The notes under the pieces: generated by a model | What the model saw: only the letters and a program-made list of their open reading frames with translations | Databases searched by the model: none | Told to the model about the DNA's origin: nothing | Part shown: positions 14,886-24,957 of the stretch, piece by piece | Layout: every line of letters begins with the position of its first letter | Position numbering within the stretch: position 1 is the stretch's first letter | NCBI GenBank assembly: GCA_035765775.1 | Contig: DASTWV010000040.1 | Span: 1-64,000, forward strand | Reading direction: 5' to 3' | Source of the DNA: Actinomycetota bacterium | Lineage (GTDB): Bacteria > Actinomycetota > CADDZG01 > JAHWKV01 > JAOPZY01 | DNA length: 64,000 bases | Made by a program: the position numbers and the translations under genes

Positions 14886-17258
14886 ATGCGGTTCTCGGCC
14901 CCCGGCTACTCGGCCCGTCGCTTCTCCGCCCTGGCGCGGAAGTCGCTGGCGGACGTCGCCCAGCGCCCGGCCCGCTCCAGCCTGGTGGTGCTCGGCATCG
15001 CCGTCGGGGTGGCCGGCCTGTGCGCCATCAACCTCTCGTCCCGGGCCATCGTGGGGGCGCAGGCCGCCCTGGTGAACTCGGGCCACACCGCCGACGTGCA
15101 GGTCGTCACCACCGGCACCAACCCCGCCCTGGCGGGCGCCCTGCAAGCGGTGCCCAACGTCAAGGCCGCCGAGCTGGCCACCGTGTACCAGGGCCTGTGG
15201 GAGATCTCGGCCGCACCCGGCCAGGTCAACCTGCAGATCACCGCCTACCCCAACCCCGCCCACATCGCCGTCCAGCCCTTCGAGCTCACCAGCGGGCACC
15301 TGCCCGGGCCGGGCCAGATCGTCATGGACTCGACCGACCGCGGCTATCAGGGCTTCACGCTGGGCGACACCGTGGACCTGCGCACTGCCAGCGGCGACGT
15401 CCTGCTCACCGTCGTCGGCACCGCCCGGGCGATGGGCCAGGGCAGCGCCTCGCTGGTCGGCACCGCCCGGGGCTACATGTCGACCGCCGGCCTCGCCGCC
15501 ATCAGCGGGCTCACCAAGCCCAACCTCGCCCTCATCGAGGTGACCAACGAGAGTCAGGCCCAAGACACCGCGAAAGCGGCCGAGGCCGTGCTGCGCAAGG
15601 GCGGGAGCACGGTGGTCGGCACCGTCTTGGGCTCGGGCGGCGTGGCGAGCAGCGAGGTCCGGGGCCTCTACCTCGTCCTCGACACCCTGTCGGCCGCCGC
15701 CCTCCTGCTGGCTGCGCTCCTCATCCTCAACACCATCACCGCCCTGGTGGCCGAGCAGCAGCCTTCGATGGGCATCATGAAGGCGCTGGGCGGGACCCGC
15801 AACGCCGTGGTGCGGGGCTACCTGACCACCGTGTCGATCTACGCGCTCGCCGGGACCACCCTCGGCCTCCTCGCCGGCGTGCTCGGGGGCCACTGGCTGA
15901 CCGGGGTGCTGGCCAACGCCATCGTGCTCGACACCGGGCGGCTCCCCCTCGATCTCGGCGTCCTCGCCCTGAGCGCCGCCCTCGGCCTGGTGGTGCCGGT
16001 GCTGGCGGCGATGGGGCCGATCTGGTGGGGCACGAAGGTCACGGTGCGGGAGGCCCTGGGCGGCCAGCGCTCCGGCGCCCGCGAGCTGGCCCTGCCGGCA
16101 TGGCTCTCCCGGGTCGCCGCCCTGCCCCGCACGATGTGGCTCGGCCTGGCGGGCGCCTTCCGGCGGCCGGTGCGGGCGGCACTCACCCTGGCTGCGCTCG
16201 CCTGCGCGGCGACCACCTTCCTGGCGATCCAGACCACCAGCTACTCGTTCAACCGGTTCCTCGACAATCTGTCGGGGCAGTTCCACGCCGACATCTACGC
16301 CCAGACCGCCCAGCCCCGCTCGGCCGCCTCGCTGAATGACACCCTGAAGGCCCTCCCGAACGTCGCCGCCACCGAGCCGTTCAACGAGTCGGCGGCCAGC
16401 TCGTCGTGGGGCAACGTCATCCTCGAGGGGACCGCCCCCACCCCCGCCCTCTACCAGCTCCAGGTGGTGGCCGGCCACTGGGTGGCGCCCGGGCAGGCCA
16501 ACCAGCTGCTGGTGAACGAGGAGCTCCTCGCCCGGACGGGCGTGCAGGTGGGCGGGACGATCACGCTGGCCACCGCCACGCGCAGCCAGAGCTGGACGGT
16601 CGTCGGCGTGGTCCACGACGTCAACACCGGCCTGGGGACCGCCGGGGTGGCGGTGACCACCCTGGACAACTTCGATGCCTTCGAGGGCCTTTCCCCCGGC
16701 TCGACCATGGGCCTCATGGTGCGCACCACCACCCATGGCGCCGCCGCCGTCGGCGCCGCGGCCAACCAGGTGGAGGACGCCCTCCTGAAACAGGGCCTCA
16801 GCGCCTCGGTACGCACCGCGGCGGAGAACCTGCAGCGCACCCGGGACGAGTTCGGTGTCCTCAGCCTGCTCCTCAAGTCGGTGGCGGCCATCGTGGCGCT
16901 GATCGGCATCCTCGGGCTGTCCAGCACGCTGGCGACCTCGGTGCTCGAGCGCCGCCGGGAGATGGGCACGCTGCGGGCGCTGGGGGCCAGCAGCCAGAAG
17001 GTCGCCTCGGTGTTCGTGGTCGAGGCGCTGTCCCTCGCCGGGATCGCCGTGCTGGTGGCCACCGCCCTCGGCATCCCGCTGGCCTACGCCTTCGTCCACC
17101 TGATCGACAACGCAGTGGTGAACTTCGGCTTCGCCTTCAACCCCGCCATCCTGGTGGCGATGGCGGTGTTCACCATCGGCGTCTCGCTGGTCGCCGCCGT
17201 GGTGCCCGCCTACGGGGCCGGCCGGCTGGCGGTGGCCGACTGCCTGCGCTACGAGTAG
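14886..17258 (+). CDS. FtsX-like ABC permease (two FtsX modules)
   Basis: A 790-residue permease with an N-terminal membrane helix followed by a large extracytoplasmic domain, a three-helix FtsX module (about 260-390), a second N-terminal-type helix with another extracytoplasmic domain, and a second three-helix FtsX module (about 660-785). That gives about eight membrane segments and two MacB-like periplasmic domains. This layout suits lipid, lipoprotein or peptide extrusion across the envelope. AGAAGGGGGG lies before the ATG. The partner ATPase is immediately upstream; a hairpin terminator follows. The substrate is unknown. Confidence 0.88.
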   Translation: MRFSAPGYSARRFSALARKSLADVAQRPARSSLVVLGIAVGVAGLCAINLSSRAIVGAQAALVNSGHTADVQVVTTGTNPALAGALQAVPNVKAAELATVYQGLWEISAAPGQVNLQITAYPNPAHIAVQPFELTSGHLPGPGQIVMDSTDRGYQGFTLGDTVDLRTASGDVLLTVVGTARAMGQGSASLVGTARGYMSTAGLAAISGLTKPNLALIEVTNESQAQDTAKAAEAVLRKGGSTVVGTVLGSGGVASSEVRGLYLVLDTLSAAALLLAALLILNTITALVAEQQPSMGIMKALGGTRNAVVRGYLTTVSIYALAGTTLGLLAGVLGGHWLTGVLANAIVLDTGRLPLDLGVLALSAALGLVVPVLAAMGPIWWGTKVTVREALGGQRSGARELALPAWLSRVAALPRTMWLGLAGAFRRPVRAALTLAALACAATTFLAIQTTSYSFNRFLDNLSGQFHADIYAQTAQPRSAASLNDTLKALPNVAATEPFNESAASSSWGNVILEGTAPTPALYQLQVVAGHWVAPGQANQLLVNEELLARTGVQVGGTITLATATRSQSWTVVGVVHDVNTGLGTAGVAVTTLDNFDAFEGLSPGSTMGLMVRTTTHGAAAVGAAANQVEDALLKQGLSASVRTAAENLQRTRDEFGVLSLLLKSVAAIVALIGILGLSSTLATSVLERRREMGTLRALGASSQKVASVFVVEALSLAGIAVLVATALGIPLAYAFVHLIDNAVVNFGFAFNPAILVAMAVFTIGVSLVAAVVPAYGAGRLAVADCLRYE

Positions 17259-17317
17259 GGCGCCCTCGATCTGCGCACGATTTAGCTCCTTAGCGAGGTT
17301 AGACTTCTAAGTAAGCA

Positions 17318-17346
17318 ACAAAAGCCGTGCTGCGCACGGCTTTTGT
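17318..17346. terminator. 12-bp hairpin terminator
   Basis: ACAAAAGCCGTG and CACGGCTTTTGT form a perfect 12-bp stem around CTGCG, with A-tract and T-tract built into the arms. It follows the ABC exporter and would work in both directions. The flanking 17280-17315 stretch is unusually AT-rich for the window. Confidence 0.85.
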
Positions 17347-17446
17347 GCCCCACCTCGCCCAGTGCCCCAGCTGCGGGCGCACGCACTCGATGCAGCAGGA
17401 GACCGGCCCGTTTGCAGCCTGTCGCCCCGGGGGACATGATCGGGGT

Positions 17447-18847
17447 ATGAGCCTCGTCGCCGAGCGCACCATCCCGGGCCGGGTCGCCGCTCTCCGGGCC
17501 ACCTTCGACTCCGGCCGCACCCGGCCCATCGACTGGCGCAAGGCGCAGCTCAAGGGCTTCCGCCGGCTGCTGACCGAGGGCGAGGCCGAGCTGGCCGCCG
17601 CCATGGGGTCCGACCTCGGCAAGGCCCCCGCCGAGGCCTGGATGACCGAAACCCGATTCGTCGACAGGGAGGTGGGCTACACGCTCTCCCACCTCCACGG
17701 GTGGATGTCGCCCGAGCACGTGCACGTCCCGGTGGTGCTGCAGCCCGGCCGGGCGAAGGTGGTGCCCGAGCCCCTCGGCGTCGCGCTGGTCATCGCCCCG
17801 TGGAACTACCCGGTCCAGCTGCTGGTGCTGCCGATGGCGTCGGCAGTCGCCGCCGGCAACTGCGTGGTGGGCAAGCCTTCCGAACTGGCCCCGGCCACCT
17901 CGGAGACGATCGCCCGCCTGGTGCCGAAGTACCTCGACACCGACGCCGTCGCCATCGTCGAGGGCGGGGCCGAGGCGGCGACCGAGCTGCTCGCCCAGCG
18001 CTTCGACCACATCCTGTACACCGGCAGCGCCCGGGTGGGGCGCATCGTGCTGGAGGCGGCCATCCCCAACCTGACCCCGGTGACGCTGGAGCTGGGCGGC
18101 AAGTGCCCGGCCATCGTGGACAAGGACGCCGCCCTGGGCGTCGTCGCCCGCCGGCTGGCCTACGGCAAGTGGCTGAACGCCGGGCAGACCTGCGTGGCCC
18201 CGGACTACGTGCTGGTGCACGAGGACATGGAGCAGGCCCTGGTGGCCAAGCTCACCGAGCTGCTGCACGACTTCTACGGCGACGACCCCAAAGCCAGCCC
18301 GGACTACGGGCGCATCGTGAGCGACGCCCACTTCGCCCGCCTGACCGGGCTGCTGCAGGCGGGCGGGTTCGCCGAGACGGTCACCGGGGGCCTCGCCACC
18401 GCCGATCCGGCGACGCGGTACCTCGCCCCGACCATCGTCCGGCGGGTGGCCACCGACGCCGCCCTCATGGGCGAGGAGATCTTCGGCCCCATCCTCCCCA
18501 TCATCCCGGTGGCCAGCATGGACGAGGCGGTGGCCTTTGTGAACGCCCGGCCCAAGCCGCTGGCGCTCTACGTGTTCACCAGCCACGGCTCCGTGGCAGA
18601 TGACATCCTGGACCGGACGTCCTCGGGCAGCGCGTGCGTGAACACGTGCACGGTGCAGCTGGCCGTGCCCGGGCTGCCGTTCGGCGGGGTCGGGGCGAGC
18701 GGCTCGGGCGCCTACCACGGCCGGACCGGGTTCGACACCTTCAGCCACCGCAAGGCGGTGCTCTCCAAGCCTGCCCTGCCCGAACCGCCGCTGCAGTACC
18801 CGCCCTACACCAACACCCGCCAGGGCGTGCTGCGCAAGATCTACTGA
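17447..18847 (+). CDS. Aldehyde dehydrogenase family protein
   Basis: A 466-residue NAD(P)-dependent aldehyde dehydrogenase. Visible: the APWNYPVQLL loop with the catalytic asparagine, the GKPSELAPATS cofactor lysine, FTGSA-like YTGSARVG, the glutamate in LELGGKCP and the nucleophilic cysteine in NAGQTCVAPDYV. The C-terminal FGGVGASGSG-YHG motif and lack of a long N-terminal arm resemble the class 3 fatty/coniferyl aldehyde dehydrogenase group. ATG 17447 is chosen over an upstream in-frame start that would add a cysteine-containing tail overlapping the terminator. It is flanked by non-coding DNA on both sides and looks monocistronic. Confidence 0.9.
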   Translation: MSLVAERTIPGRVAALRATFDSGRTRPIDWRKAQLKGFRRLLTEGEAELAAAMGSDLGKAPAEAWMTETRFVDREVGYTLSHLHGWMSPEHVHVPVVLQPGRAKVVPEPLGVALVIAPWNYPVQLLVLPMASAVAAGNCVVGKPSELAPATSETIARLVPKYLDTDAVAIVEGGAEAATELLAQRFDHILYTGSARVGRIVLEAAIPNLTPVTLELGGKCPAIVDKDAALGVVARRLAYGKWLNAGQTCVAPDYVLVHEDMEQALVAKLTELLHDFYGDDPKASPDYGRIVSDAHFARLTGLLQAGGFAETVTGGLATADPATRYLAPTIVRRVATDAALMGEEIFGPILPIIPVASMDEAVAFVNARPKPLALYVFTSHGSVADDILDRTSSGSACVNTCTVQLAVPGLPFGGVGASGSGAYHGRTGFDTFSHRKAVLSKPALPEPPLQYPPYTNTRQGVLRKIY

Positions 18848-18966
18848 CGGGCCTTCGATTACACCGGACCGCGGCCCCGGCTCACCGGCACGGAGTTCTG
18901 TGGACTTTTTTCCGCCAAAAAGACGGCAAAAACGTCCCCAGAACTTTGGCCGAAACGGACTGATCC

Positions 18967-19185
18967 CTAGTAGGTCTCTCCCTGCAGGCCCGTGACGTAG
19001 CGGTGGAAGGCCAGGTGGTCGCTCACGAACTCCCGCTCCTCGCCCGAGGCGGCCTCCCGCACCACCACGCGGTCGGCGGTGCCGGCCGGCCCCTCGACGT
19101 CCTCCTCGACGCTCGCCACTTCCCACCCGGCCTCGACCAGCCCGCGCAGTTCCTCCAGGATCGGGTCGTCTCCCCAACCAGCCAC
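18967..19185 (-). CDS. Small acidic protein downstream of trpA
   Basis: A 72-residue acidic protein (start MAGWGDDP) that I do not recognise. It has no membrane segment and reads as a single small alpha/beta domain with a WEVASVEED strand and a C-terminal HRYVTGL helix. The GTG start is preceded by a strong AGGAGGGAGG site, and it lies 36 bases after trpA, so it is probably the last gene of the trp transcript. A link to tryptophan metabolism is positional only. Confidence 0.7.
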   Translation of the reverse strand: MAGWGDDPILEELRGLVEAGWEVASVEEDVEGPAGTADRVVVREAASGEEREFVSDHLAFHRYVTGLQGETY

Positions 19186-19221
19186 GTTGCCCCTCCCTCC
19201 TCTACCGTTCGACGAGTGACC

Positions 19222-20034
19222 TCAGTGCAGTTGGTCCAGCGCCCGGCGGATCTCCCGGGCGAGGGCCGAGACCCCGGCGGCGTCGTCGGCCAGCACCCGC
19301 TTCACCAGCGCGCTGCCCACGATGACCCCGTCGGCCAGGCGGGCGGCCGCGGACGCACTGGCCCCGCTCGAGATCCCCACCCCGAGGAGCACGGGCAGCC
19401 GGGTGTGCGGCCGGATGCGCACCACCAGGCCCATCGCCGCCGAGGAGAGCGCCTCCTGCTCGCCGGTCACCCCCAGGCGCGAGACCGCATAGATGAAGCC
19501 GGAGGAGCCCCGGGCCAGCATGGCGGCCCGCTCCAGGCTCGTCGTCGGGGCGATGAGCTGCACGAGAGCCATGCCCCGGGGCGCCAGCGCCTCCCGCAGC
19601 TCGGCGGACTCCTCGAAGGGCAGGTCGGGGACGATCATGCCCGAGGCACCCGCCTGGCGCAGGGACTCGGCAAAGTGCTCGGCCCCCAGGGCGTGCACCG
19701 GGTTGTAGTAGGTCATGGCCACCAGCGGGACCTCGGCGTAGCGCCGGGCATTGCGGATCAGCTCGAAGCTGCGCTCGATGCTGATCCCGCTCTGGAGCGC
19801 CTGGGTGGAGGCCGCCTGAATCACCGGGCCGTCCATGACCGGGTCGGAGAAGGGCACCCCCACCTCGATGGCGTCGGCGATGCCCGACAGCTCGGCGATG
19901 AGGTCGACGAAGCGCTGCGGGGTCGGCAGCCCGGCGGTCAGGTACGGCACGAAGAGCTTGCGCCCACCTGATCGGGCGGACTGGAGGCGCTCCTCGAGCT
20001 CGGTAGCCCGGGCGGCGGGCGGGCGGGCCCCCAC
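19222..20034 (-). CDS. trpA: Tryptophan synthase alpha subunit
   Basis: A 270-residue TIM-barrel protein that cleaves indole-3-glycerol phosphate to indole and glyceraldehyde 3-phosphate. Catalytic E57 (IEVGVPFSDP) and D68 (VMDGPVIQ) are present, as is the phosphate-binding LGVGISSG loop. Its GTG start directly abuts the trpB stop codon (TAG-GTG, no gap), implying translational coupling and balanced alpha/beta production. Confidence 0.96.
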   Translation of the reverse strand: MGARPPAARATELEERLQSARSGGRKLFVPYLTAGLPTPQRFVDLIAELSGIADAIEVGVPFSDPVMDGPVIQAASTQALQSGISIERSFELIRNARRYAEVPLVAMTYYNPVHALGAEHFAESLRQAGASGMIVPDLPFEESAELREALAPRGMALVQLIAPTTSLERAAMLARGSSGFIYAVSRLGVTGEQEALSSAAMGLVVRIRPHTRLPVLLGVGISSGASASAAARLADGVIVGSALVKRVLADDAAGVSALAREIRRALDQLH

Positions 20035-21249
20035 CTACGAGGAGGGCGCCAGGCCCAGCGTCCGGGCGACCACCTCGACATCCTTGTCGCCCCGGCCCGA
20101 GAGGTTGACCAGCACGTTGGCACCCCGGCCCATCTCGCGGGCCAGGTCCACGGCCCGGGCAACGGCGTGCGCCGACTCCAGGGCCGGGATGATCCCCTCG
20201 GTGCGGGCCAGCAGCTGGAAGGCGGCCAAAGCCTCGCGGTCGTCCGCCGCCAGGTAGCGCACCCGGCCCGAGTCCTTCAGCCAGGAGTGCTCGGGACCGA
20301 CCCCCGGGTAGTCCAGCCCCGCCGAGATCGAGTGCGCCTCCTGGATCTGGCCGGCGGCGTCCTGCAGCACGTAGGAGCGGGCGCCGTGCAGCACGCCCGG
20401 CCCCCCCTTGGACAAGGTGGCGGCGTGCCGGGCGGTGCCCAGGCCCTCCCCGGCGGCCTCGACGCCGTACAGGCGCACCTCGTCGTCGACGAAGCCCCGG
20501 AAGATGCCGATGGCGTTGGAGCCCCCGCCCACGCAGGCCACCACAGCATCCGGCAGCGCCCCGGTGACCTGGAGGAACTGGCCCTTGGCCTCGTCACCGA
20601 TCACCCGCTGGAAGTCGGCGACCAGGGCCGGGAACGGGTGCGGGCCGACCACCGAGCCGATGACGTAGTGGGTGGTCTCGACGTTCTCCACCCAGTCCCG
20701 GAAGGCCTCGTTGATGGCGTCTTTCAGCGTCTGCGAGCCGGCCGCTACCGGGCGCACCTCGGCGCCCAGCAACCGCATCCGGGCGACGTTCAACGCCTGG
20801 CGCCGGGTGTCCTCGACGCCCATGTAGACCACTGCCGGGATCCCGAACCAGGCCGCCGCGGTGGCGGTGGCGACCCCGTGCTGGCCGGCCCCGGTCTCGG
20901 CGATCACCCGGCGCTTGCCCATCCGTTGGGCCAGCAGGAGCTGGCCGAGGGTGTTGTTGATCTTGTGGGCGCCGGTGAAAGCGGCGTCCTCCCGCTTCAG
21001 CCACAGCTCGGCACCGCCCACCTCCTTGGTCAGGCGGCGGGCGTGGTAGAGCGGCGTCGGCCGGCCGGCGACCTCGCGGAGCAGCGAGTGGAACTCGTCC
21101 TGGAACCCCGGGTCGTGCATCGCCTCGAGGCGGGCCTTGTCCAGCTCCTCCAGAGCGCCGACCAGCACCTCGGGGGCGTAGCGCCCGCCGTAGGGGCCGA
21201 ACCACCCGCGGGCGTCGGGCAGTGCGTCGGAGGTGGAAGTGGGAGCCAT
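20035..21249 (-). CDS. trpB: Tryptophan synthase beta subunit
   Basis: A 404-residue PLP enzyme that joins indole and serine. The cofactor lysine is K96 in GAHKINN; other landmarks are [24 protein letters not shown] and the GGGSNAIG phosphate loop. It reads as the standard TrpB1 type, which pairs with TrpA. ATG 21249 gives the usual N-terminus ([11 protein letters not shown]). trpC ends 14 bases upstream and trpA follows without gap. Confidence 0.97.
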   Translation of the reverse strand: MAPTSTSDALPDARGWFGPYGGRYAPEVLVGALEELDKARLEAMHDPGFQDEFHSLLREVAGRPTPLYHARRLTKEVGGAELWLKREDAAFTGAHKINNTLGQLLLAQRMGKRRVIAETGAGQHGVATATAAAWFGIPAVVYMGVEDTRRQALNVARMRLLGAEVRPVAAGSQTLKDAINEAFRDWVENVETTHYVIGSVVGPHPFPALVADFQRVIGDEAKGQFLQVTGALPDAVVACVGGGSNAIGIFRGFVDDEVRLYGVEAAGEGLGTARHAATLSKGGPGVLHGARSYVLQDAAGQIQEAHSISAGLDYPGVGPEHSWLKDSGRVRYLAADDREALAAFQLLARTEGIIPALESAHAVARAVDLAREMGRGANVLVNLSGRGDKDVEVVARTLGLAPSS

Positions 21250-21263
21250 GGGTGGTTGGGAGT

Positions 21264-22106
21264 TTAGCGGTCGGACGAAACGGGCTCGGGCTCGAGGTCC
21301 TCGTCGGTCTCCGGGTCGGGCTCCTCCCGGCCGAGCAACGTGGCGGTGGCGGCCGCCGGGTCCGGAGCCCGCATCAGCGTCTCGCCCACCAGCATGGCGT
21401 CCACGTCGGCCTCCTCCAGGGCGGTCACGTCGGCCCGGGTGGCGATCCCGCTCTCGGCCACCACGACCACATCCGGGGGGATCCGCGGCCGCATCCGGAT
21501 GGCGAGCCCGGTATCCACCGCGAACGTGCGCAGGTCGCGCTGGTTGACCCCGACGATGGCGGGCTCGACGGCGAAGGCGGCGTCCAGCTCCCACTCGTCG
21601 TGGATCTCGACGAGGGCGGCCAGGCCATAGTCCCGGGCGGCGGCAGCCAACTCGGCATAGCGCCCGGGGTCCCGGAGGGCGGCGACGATCAGCAGGATGG
21701 CGTCGGCGCCCGCCAGCCGGGCCTCGACCACCTGGTACGGCTCGAGGACGAAGTCCTTGCGGATGGCCGGGAGGGCGGTGACCCGGCGGGCGGCCTGCAG
21801 GTCGGCCAGGGAACCGGAGAAGAAGTCGGGCTCGGTGAGCACCGACAGCGCCCGGGCGCCGCCCCGCTCGTACGCCCGGGCGGTGCGCTGCGGCGTGGCG
21901 TCGGCCCGGATGGCGCCCTTGGAGGGGGAGCGGCGCTTGAACTCGGCGATCAGGGAAATGCCTTCCGCCCGCAGAGCACCCGTGAAGTCCCGGGGCGACC
22001 CGACCTCCCGGACGTCGCGCTCCAGGTCGCCCAGCGAGCGGCGGGCCTGGGCGTCCACCAATCGGCGCCGGGTAGCGTCGAGGATGCGGTCGAGGTAGGT
22101 GTCCAT
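21264..22106 (-). CDS. trpC: Indole-3-glycerol phosphate synthase
   Basis: A 280-residue barrel enzyme closing the indole ring from carboxyphenylamino-deoxyribulose phosphate. Catalytic E55 and K57 are in [25 protein letters not shown] and AESGI follow the family pattern. The usual INNR is changed to VNQR. The last ~25 residues are an acidic, proline-rich tail not needed for the fold. It begins the trpC-B-A block; the genes for anthranilate phosphoribosyltransferase and the glutaminase subunit are not in the window. Confidence 0.95.
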   Translation of the reverse strand: MDTYLDRILDATRRRLVDAQARRSLGDLERDVREVGSPRDFTGALRAEGISLIAEFKRRSPSKGAIRADATPQRTARAYERGGARALSVLTEPDFFSGSLADLQAARRVTALPAIRKDFVLEPYQVVEARLAGADAILLIVAALRDPGRYAELAAAARDYGLAALVEIHDEWELDAAFAVEPAIVGVNQRDLRTFAVDTGLAIRMRPRIPPDVVVVAESGIATRADVTALEEADVDAMLVGETLMRAPDPAAATATLLGREEPDPETDEDLEPEPVSSDR

Positions 22107-22240
22107 GGCGGTCCGCGGACCCTACCACCGGCCTGGGGCAGGGCCGGGGCCGGCCGGCTACTGCTGGACCAGCATCACCGCCGAGCCCCCGAGCACCACC
22201 GCCCGGTCGAGCGCCTCCTGGAGGTCATTCGGTAGCCGGC
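22107..22240 (-). other. Gap between yjbQ and trpC
   Basis: No gene of normal size. A short open stretch directly after the yjbQ stop has coding-like composition and ends SAVMLVQQ, but its start would lie inside yjbQ, so I do not call it. The trpC promoter or leader may lie here; no attenuator hairpin or Trp-rich leader peptide was seen. Confidence 0.4.
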
Positions 22241-22690
22241 TCAGAACCCGAAGACGTGCAGCACCACGTCCCGGGTGCGGGCCCCGTCCAGCTCCACCAG
22301 CATCAGGCGCTGCCAGCGCCCCAGCAGCGGCCGCCCGGCTCCCACCGGGATGGTGTGCGAGGCGCCCCCCATGAGCATGTGGGCGATATGACTGTGCCCG
22401 TTCACCGGCTCCTCCCAGTCCCCCACGTTCTGGTACCGGCGGGTGAGGTCGTCGTGGGCGTAGTAGCTGTCGGTGGGTGCCAGGGCGTCCAGGCGCTTGC
22501 GGAAGTCCTCCAGCAGCCCGTCCTCGAACTCCCCCAGCACCAGGGTGCAGGTGGTGTGGGCACAGAAGGCCACGGCGCAGCCCTCCGTCACGCCGGAATC
22601 CTTGACCGCCCGCTCGAGGTCCTCGGTGACGTCCACGACGTCGAGGCGGCCTGCTGGCGTGACCTGGAGTGTCGTCGTTGCTGATCTCAC
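22241..22690 (-). CDS. yjbQ: YjbQ family protein (UPF0047)
   Basis: A 149-residue YjbQ/UPF0047 protein. The family's conserved histidine/cysteine region is clear: AFCAHTTCTLVL, the YYAHDD-Y-NVGDW stretch, NGHSHIAHMLMG and the GRWQRLMLVELDG C-terminal block. Some members complement thiamine-phosphate synthase mutants weakly; the true role is unsettled. The GTG at 22690 is chosen because GGAGG lies 9 bases upstream. It overlaps the histidine kinase stop by 4 bases, so it belongs to the two-component operon. Confidence 0.9.
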   Translation of the reverse strand: MRSATTTLQVTPAGRLDVVDVTEDLERAVKDSGVTEGCAVAFCAHTTCTLVLGEFEDGLLEDFRKRLDALAPTDSYYAHDDLTRRYQNVGDWEEPVNGHSHIAHMLMGGASHTIPVGAGRPLLGRWQRLMLVELDGARTRDVVLHVFGF

Positions 22691-24162
22691 TGCAGTAGCC
22701 CTCCTTGCACATGCGTCAGTGGGGGCTCGACAAGCGAGCCGGAACCCATCCCGGGACCCATCGAGGATCCCGAGTCCCACGCTGGAACTACGAACCGGAA
22801 CGTCGCCCCGCCCTGCTGCCCGTGCTCCGCCCAGATGCGGCCGCCGTGGGCCTCCACCACCGAACGGGCAATGGCCAGCCCGATGCCCGTGCCCCCGTCG
22901 CTGCGCGCCCGGGAGCCGTCCACCCGGTAGAACCGCTCGAACACCCGGGCCAGGTGCTCGTCGGGGATGCCCGCCCCCAGGTCCTCCACCGACACCGAGC
23001 ACGCCCCATTCTCGACGTGAGCGCCCACGGTGACCGTCCCGCCGGCCGGGCTGAACCGGAAAGCGTTATCCAATAGGTTGTAGAGCACCTGGTGCAAACG
23101 CTCCCGGTCCGCCCGCAGCGGCGGCAGGCCGGGCTCCACCTCGTTGTGCACCGCCACCGCCCGCTCGGCCCGGGCCACGCCCACCTCGGCAGCCACCTGG
23201 TCCACCAGCGGGGAGAGGCGCACGGGCTCCAGCTCGAGGGGGACGTCGCCCGACTCCAGCCGGGAGAGATCGAGAAGCTGGTCCACCAGGCGGGCAAGGC
23301 GCTCGCACTGGCCGAGCATCAGGGCCAGCACGGCCATGTTGGGCTCCTCGACGCCGTCCAGCAGGTTCTCCAGGTGGGCCTGCAGGGCCGAGATCGGCGT
23401 CTTCAGCTCGTGGCTGACATTGCCCACCAGCTCCCGGCGCATGCGCTCGACGCCCTCCAGCTGCGACGCCATGCGGTTGAAGGCCTCGGCCAGCTGGCCG
23501 ACCTCGTCCCGGGAGCGGGCGGTGACCCGGTCCCGGTAGTCGCCCCGGGCCATCCGGCGGGCGGCGGCGGCCATCTCGCGCAGCGGCGTGGTCATGCCCC
23601 GGGCGAGGAAGCGGGCGCTCAGCAGGGCGAGGGCGGCGGCGGCGATCCCGGCCGCCAGCAGCTGCCACCAGAACCCGCGGAGCAACTCGGCGGTGGCCGA
23701 CACCGCCCCGGTGGCGGCGCTGACCGGGGTGCCGACGTAGACCGCCCCGGTGACCGCACCGGCGCGCACGACGGGCACGCCGACGTAGGCGACCCCGCCC
23801 ACGGTCCCGCTGTCCACCACGCCGTCCAGCGCCTTGGTGACCGACGCAGGCAGGGGCATCGACGACTGCAGCACGTGGCCGGCATCGTCCACCACCAGCG
23901 CGAAGCGGCCAGCCCGGGCAGCGGCGGCGCTCAGCGATGCCGAGGGCGCCCCGGCGGGGCTGAACGCCTGGGCGGCCAGGCCGCGGGCGTCGGTCAGGGA
24001 CTGGCGGAACACCAGCTCGCGCTCCGAGTCCCGCAGGGCGAAGCCCACCAGCAGGTAGAGGGTGACCACGGTGACCGCGACCGCGAAGACGGTGATGGAG
24101 CCGAGCTTGGCCCGGATGGTGGGGAGGCGGTCGAGGGGCCGGAACTCTCCGAGGCGCCTCAC
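22687..24162 (-). CDS. Two-component sensor histidine kinase
   Basis: A 491-residue membrane kinase with two membrane helices (about 20-45 and 165-190) flanking a ~120-residue sensor domain, HAMP (190-245), the H-box NVSHELKTPISALQ, and an HATPase domain with N-box LLDNAFRFSP, DLGAGIPDEHLARVFERF and the GGTGIGLAI lid. It overlaps the response regulator by 4 bases upstream and yjbQ by 4 bases downstream. The signal is unknown; the sensor domain is short and mostly helical/PAS-like by eye. Confidence 0.94.
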   Translation of the reverse strand: MRRLGEFRPLDRLPTIRAKLGSITVFAVAVTVVTLYLLVGFALRDSERELVFRQSLTDARGLAAQAFSPAGAPSASLSAAAARAGRFALVVDDAGHVLQSSMPLPASVTKALDGVVDSGTVGGVAYVGVPVVRAGAVTGAVYVGTPVSAATGAVSATAELLRGFWWQLLAAGIAAAALALLSARFLARGMTTPLREMAAAARRMARGDYRDRVTARSRDEVGQLAEAFNRMASQLEGVERMRRELVGNVSHELKTPISALQAHLENLLDGVEEPNMAVLALMLGQCERLARLVDQLLDLSRLESGDVPLELEPVRLSPLVDQVAAEVGVARAERAVAVHNEVEPGLPPLRADRERLHQVLYNLLDNAFRFSPAGGTVTVGAHVENGACSVSVEDLGAGIPDEHLARVFERFYRVDGSRARSDGGTGIGLAIARSVVEAHGGRIWAEHGQQGGATFRFVVPAWDSGSSMGPGMGSGSLVEPPLTHVQGGLLQ

Positions 24163-24893
24163 GGCGCGGGCTCACAGAAGGCGTAGCCCACCCAGTGCAC
24201 GGTGCGGATGTAACGGGGCTCGGCGGAGTCCTCCCCCAGCTTGCGCCGGATGCGGGCGACATGGCTGTCCACCACCCGGCCCCCGGCGTGGTCCCGGTAG
24301 CCCCAGACCCGCTCCATCAGCTGCTCCCGGGCGAAGACGACGCCGGGTACCTGGGCCAGCGCCAGCAGGATCTCGAACTCCAGGGGCGTGAGGGGGATCT
24401 CGCTGCCGTCGCGCACGACCCGGCGGCGGGAGGCGTCGATGGTCAGATCGAAGCGCTGCAGGATGTCCACCGCGGCGACTGCCCCGCGGGCCTCCACCCG
24501 CTCCATCCGGCGCAGGATGGCGCGCACCCGGGCGGCGAGCTCGCGCAGGGAGAACGGCTTGGTCAGGTAGTCGTCCGCCCCGACGGCGAACCCGGCGATC
24601 ATGTCGGTCTCCTGGGTGCGGGCGGTGAGCATCAGCACCGGCACCCAGTCCCGCTTCTGGATCTCCCGGCACACCTCGAGGCCGTCCATGCCCGGCAGCA
24701 TCAGGTCGAGGATCACCAGGTCGGGGGCCTCGGCGTCGATCTCCGCCAGAGCGGTCAGCCCGTCGCCGGCCACCCGCACCACGTACCCCTCGCTCACCAA
24801 CCGGGCGCGCACGGCGTCCACCAGCGCCTCCTCGTCGTCCACCACCAGGATGCTGCGCGCGGGCACGGCCCGGAGGGCCTGAGCAGGCTTCAT
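24159..24893 (-). CDS. OmpR/PhoB-family response regulator
   Basis: A 244-residue regulator: receiver domain with the DDEE pocket, phosphoacceptor aspartate in VILDLMLPGMDG, T in LTART and K in LTKPFS; then a winged-helix DNA-binding domain with PLTPLEFEILLALA, the VWGYRD turn and the recognition helix VDSHVARIRRKL ending in IRTVHWVGYAF. It is the first gene of the regulator-kinase-yjbQ operon, inserted between trpE and trpC. Target genes are unknown; the adjacent trp genes are a positional candidate. Confidence 0.95.
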   Translation of the reverse strand: MKPAQALRAVPARSILVVDDEEALVDAVRARLVSEGYVVRVAGDGLTALAEIDAEAPDLVILDLMLPGMDGLEVCREIQKRDWVPVLMLTARTQETDMIAGFAVGADDYLTKPFSLRELAARVRAILRRMERVEARGAVAAVDILQRFDLTIDASRRRVVRDGSEIPLTPLEFEILLALAQVPGVVFAREQLMERVWGYRDHAGGRVVDSHVARIRRKLGEDSAEPRYIRTVHWVGYAFCEPAP

Positions 24894-24957
24894 ATCCCCA
24901 CGATCCTACGGTGAATCAGAGCCTTGACTCCCGCCCCGGTGTTGAGAAGGTGTGAAG

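Noticed and set aside
14745-17099. 784-codon antisense frame over the FtsX permease
   Set aside because: Low-complexity Gly/Arg/His sequence with no recognisable domain; the sense permease is complete.
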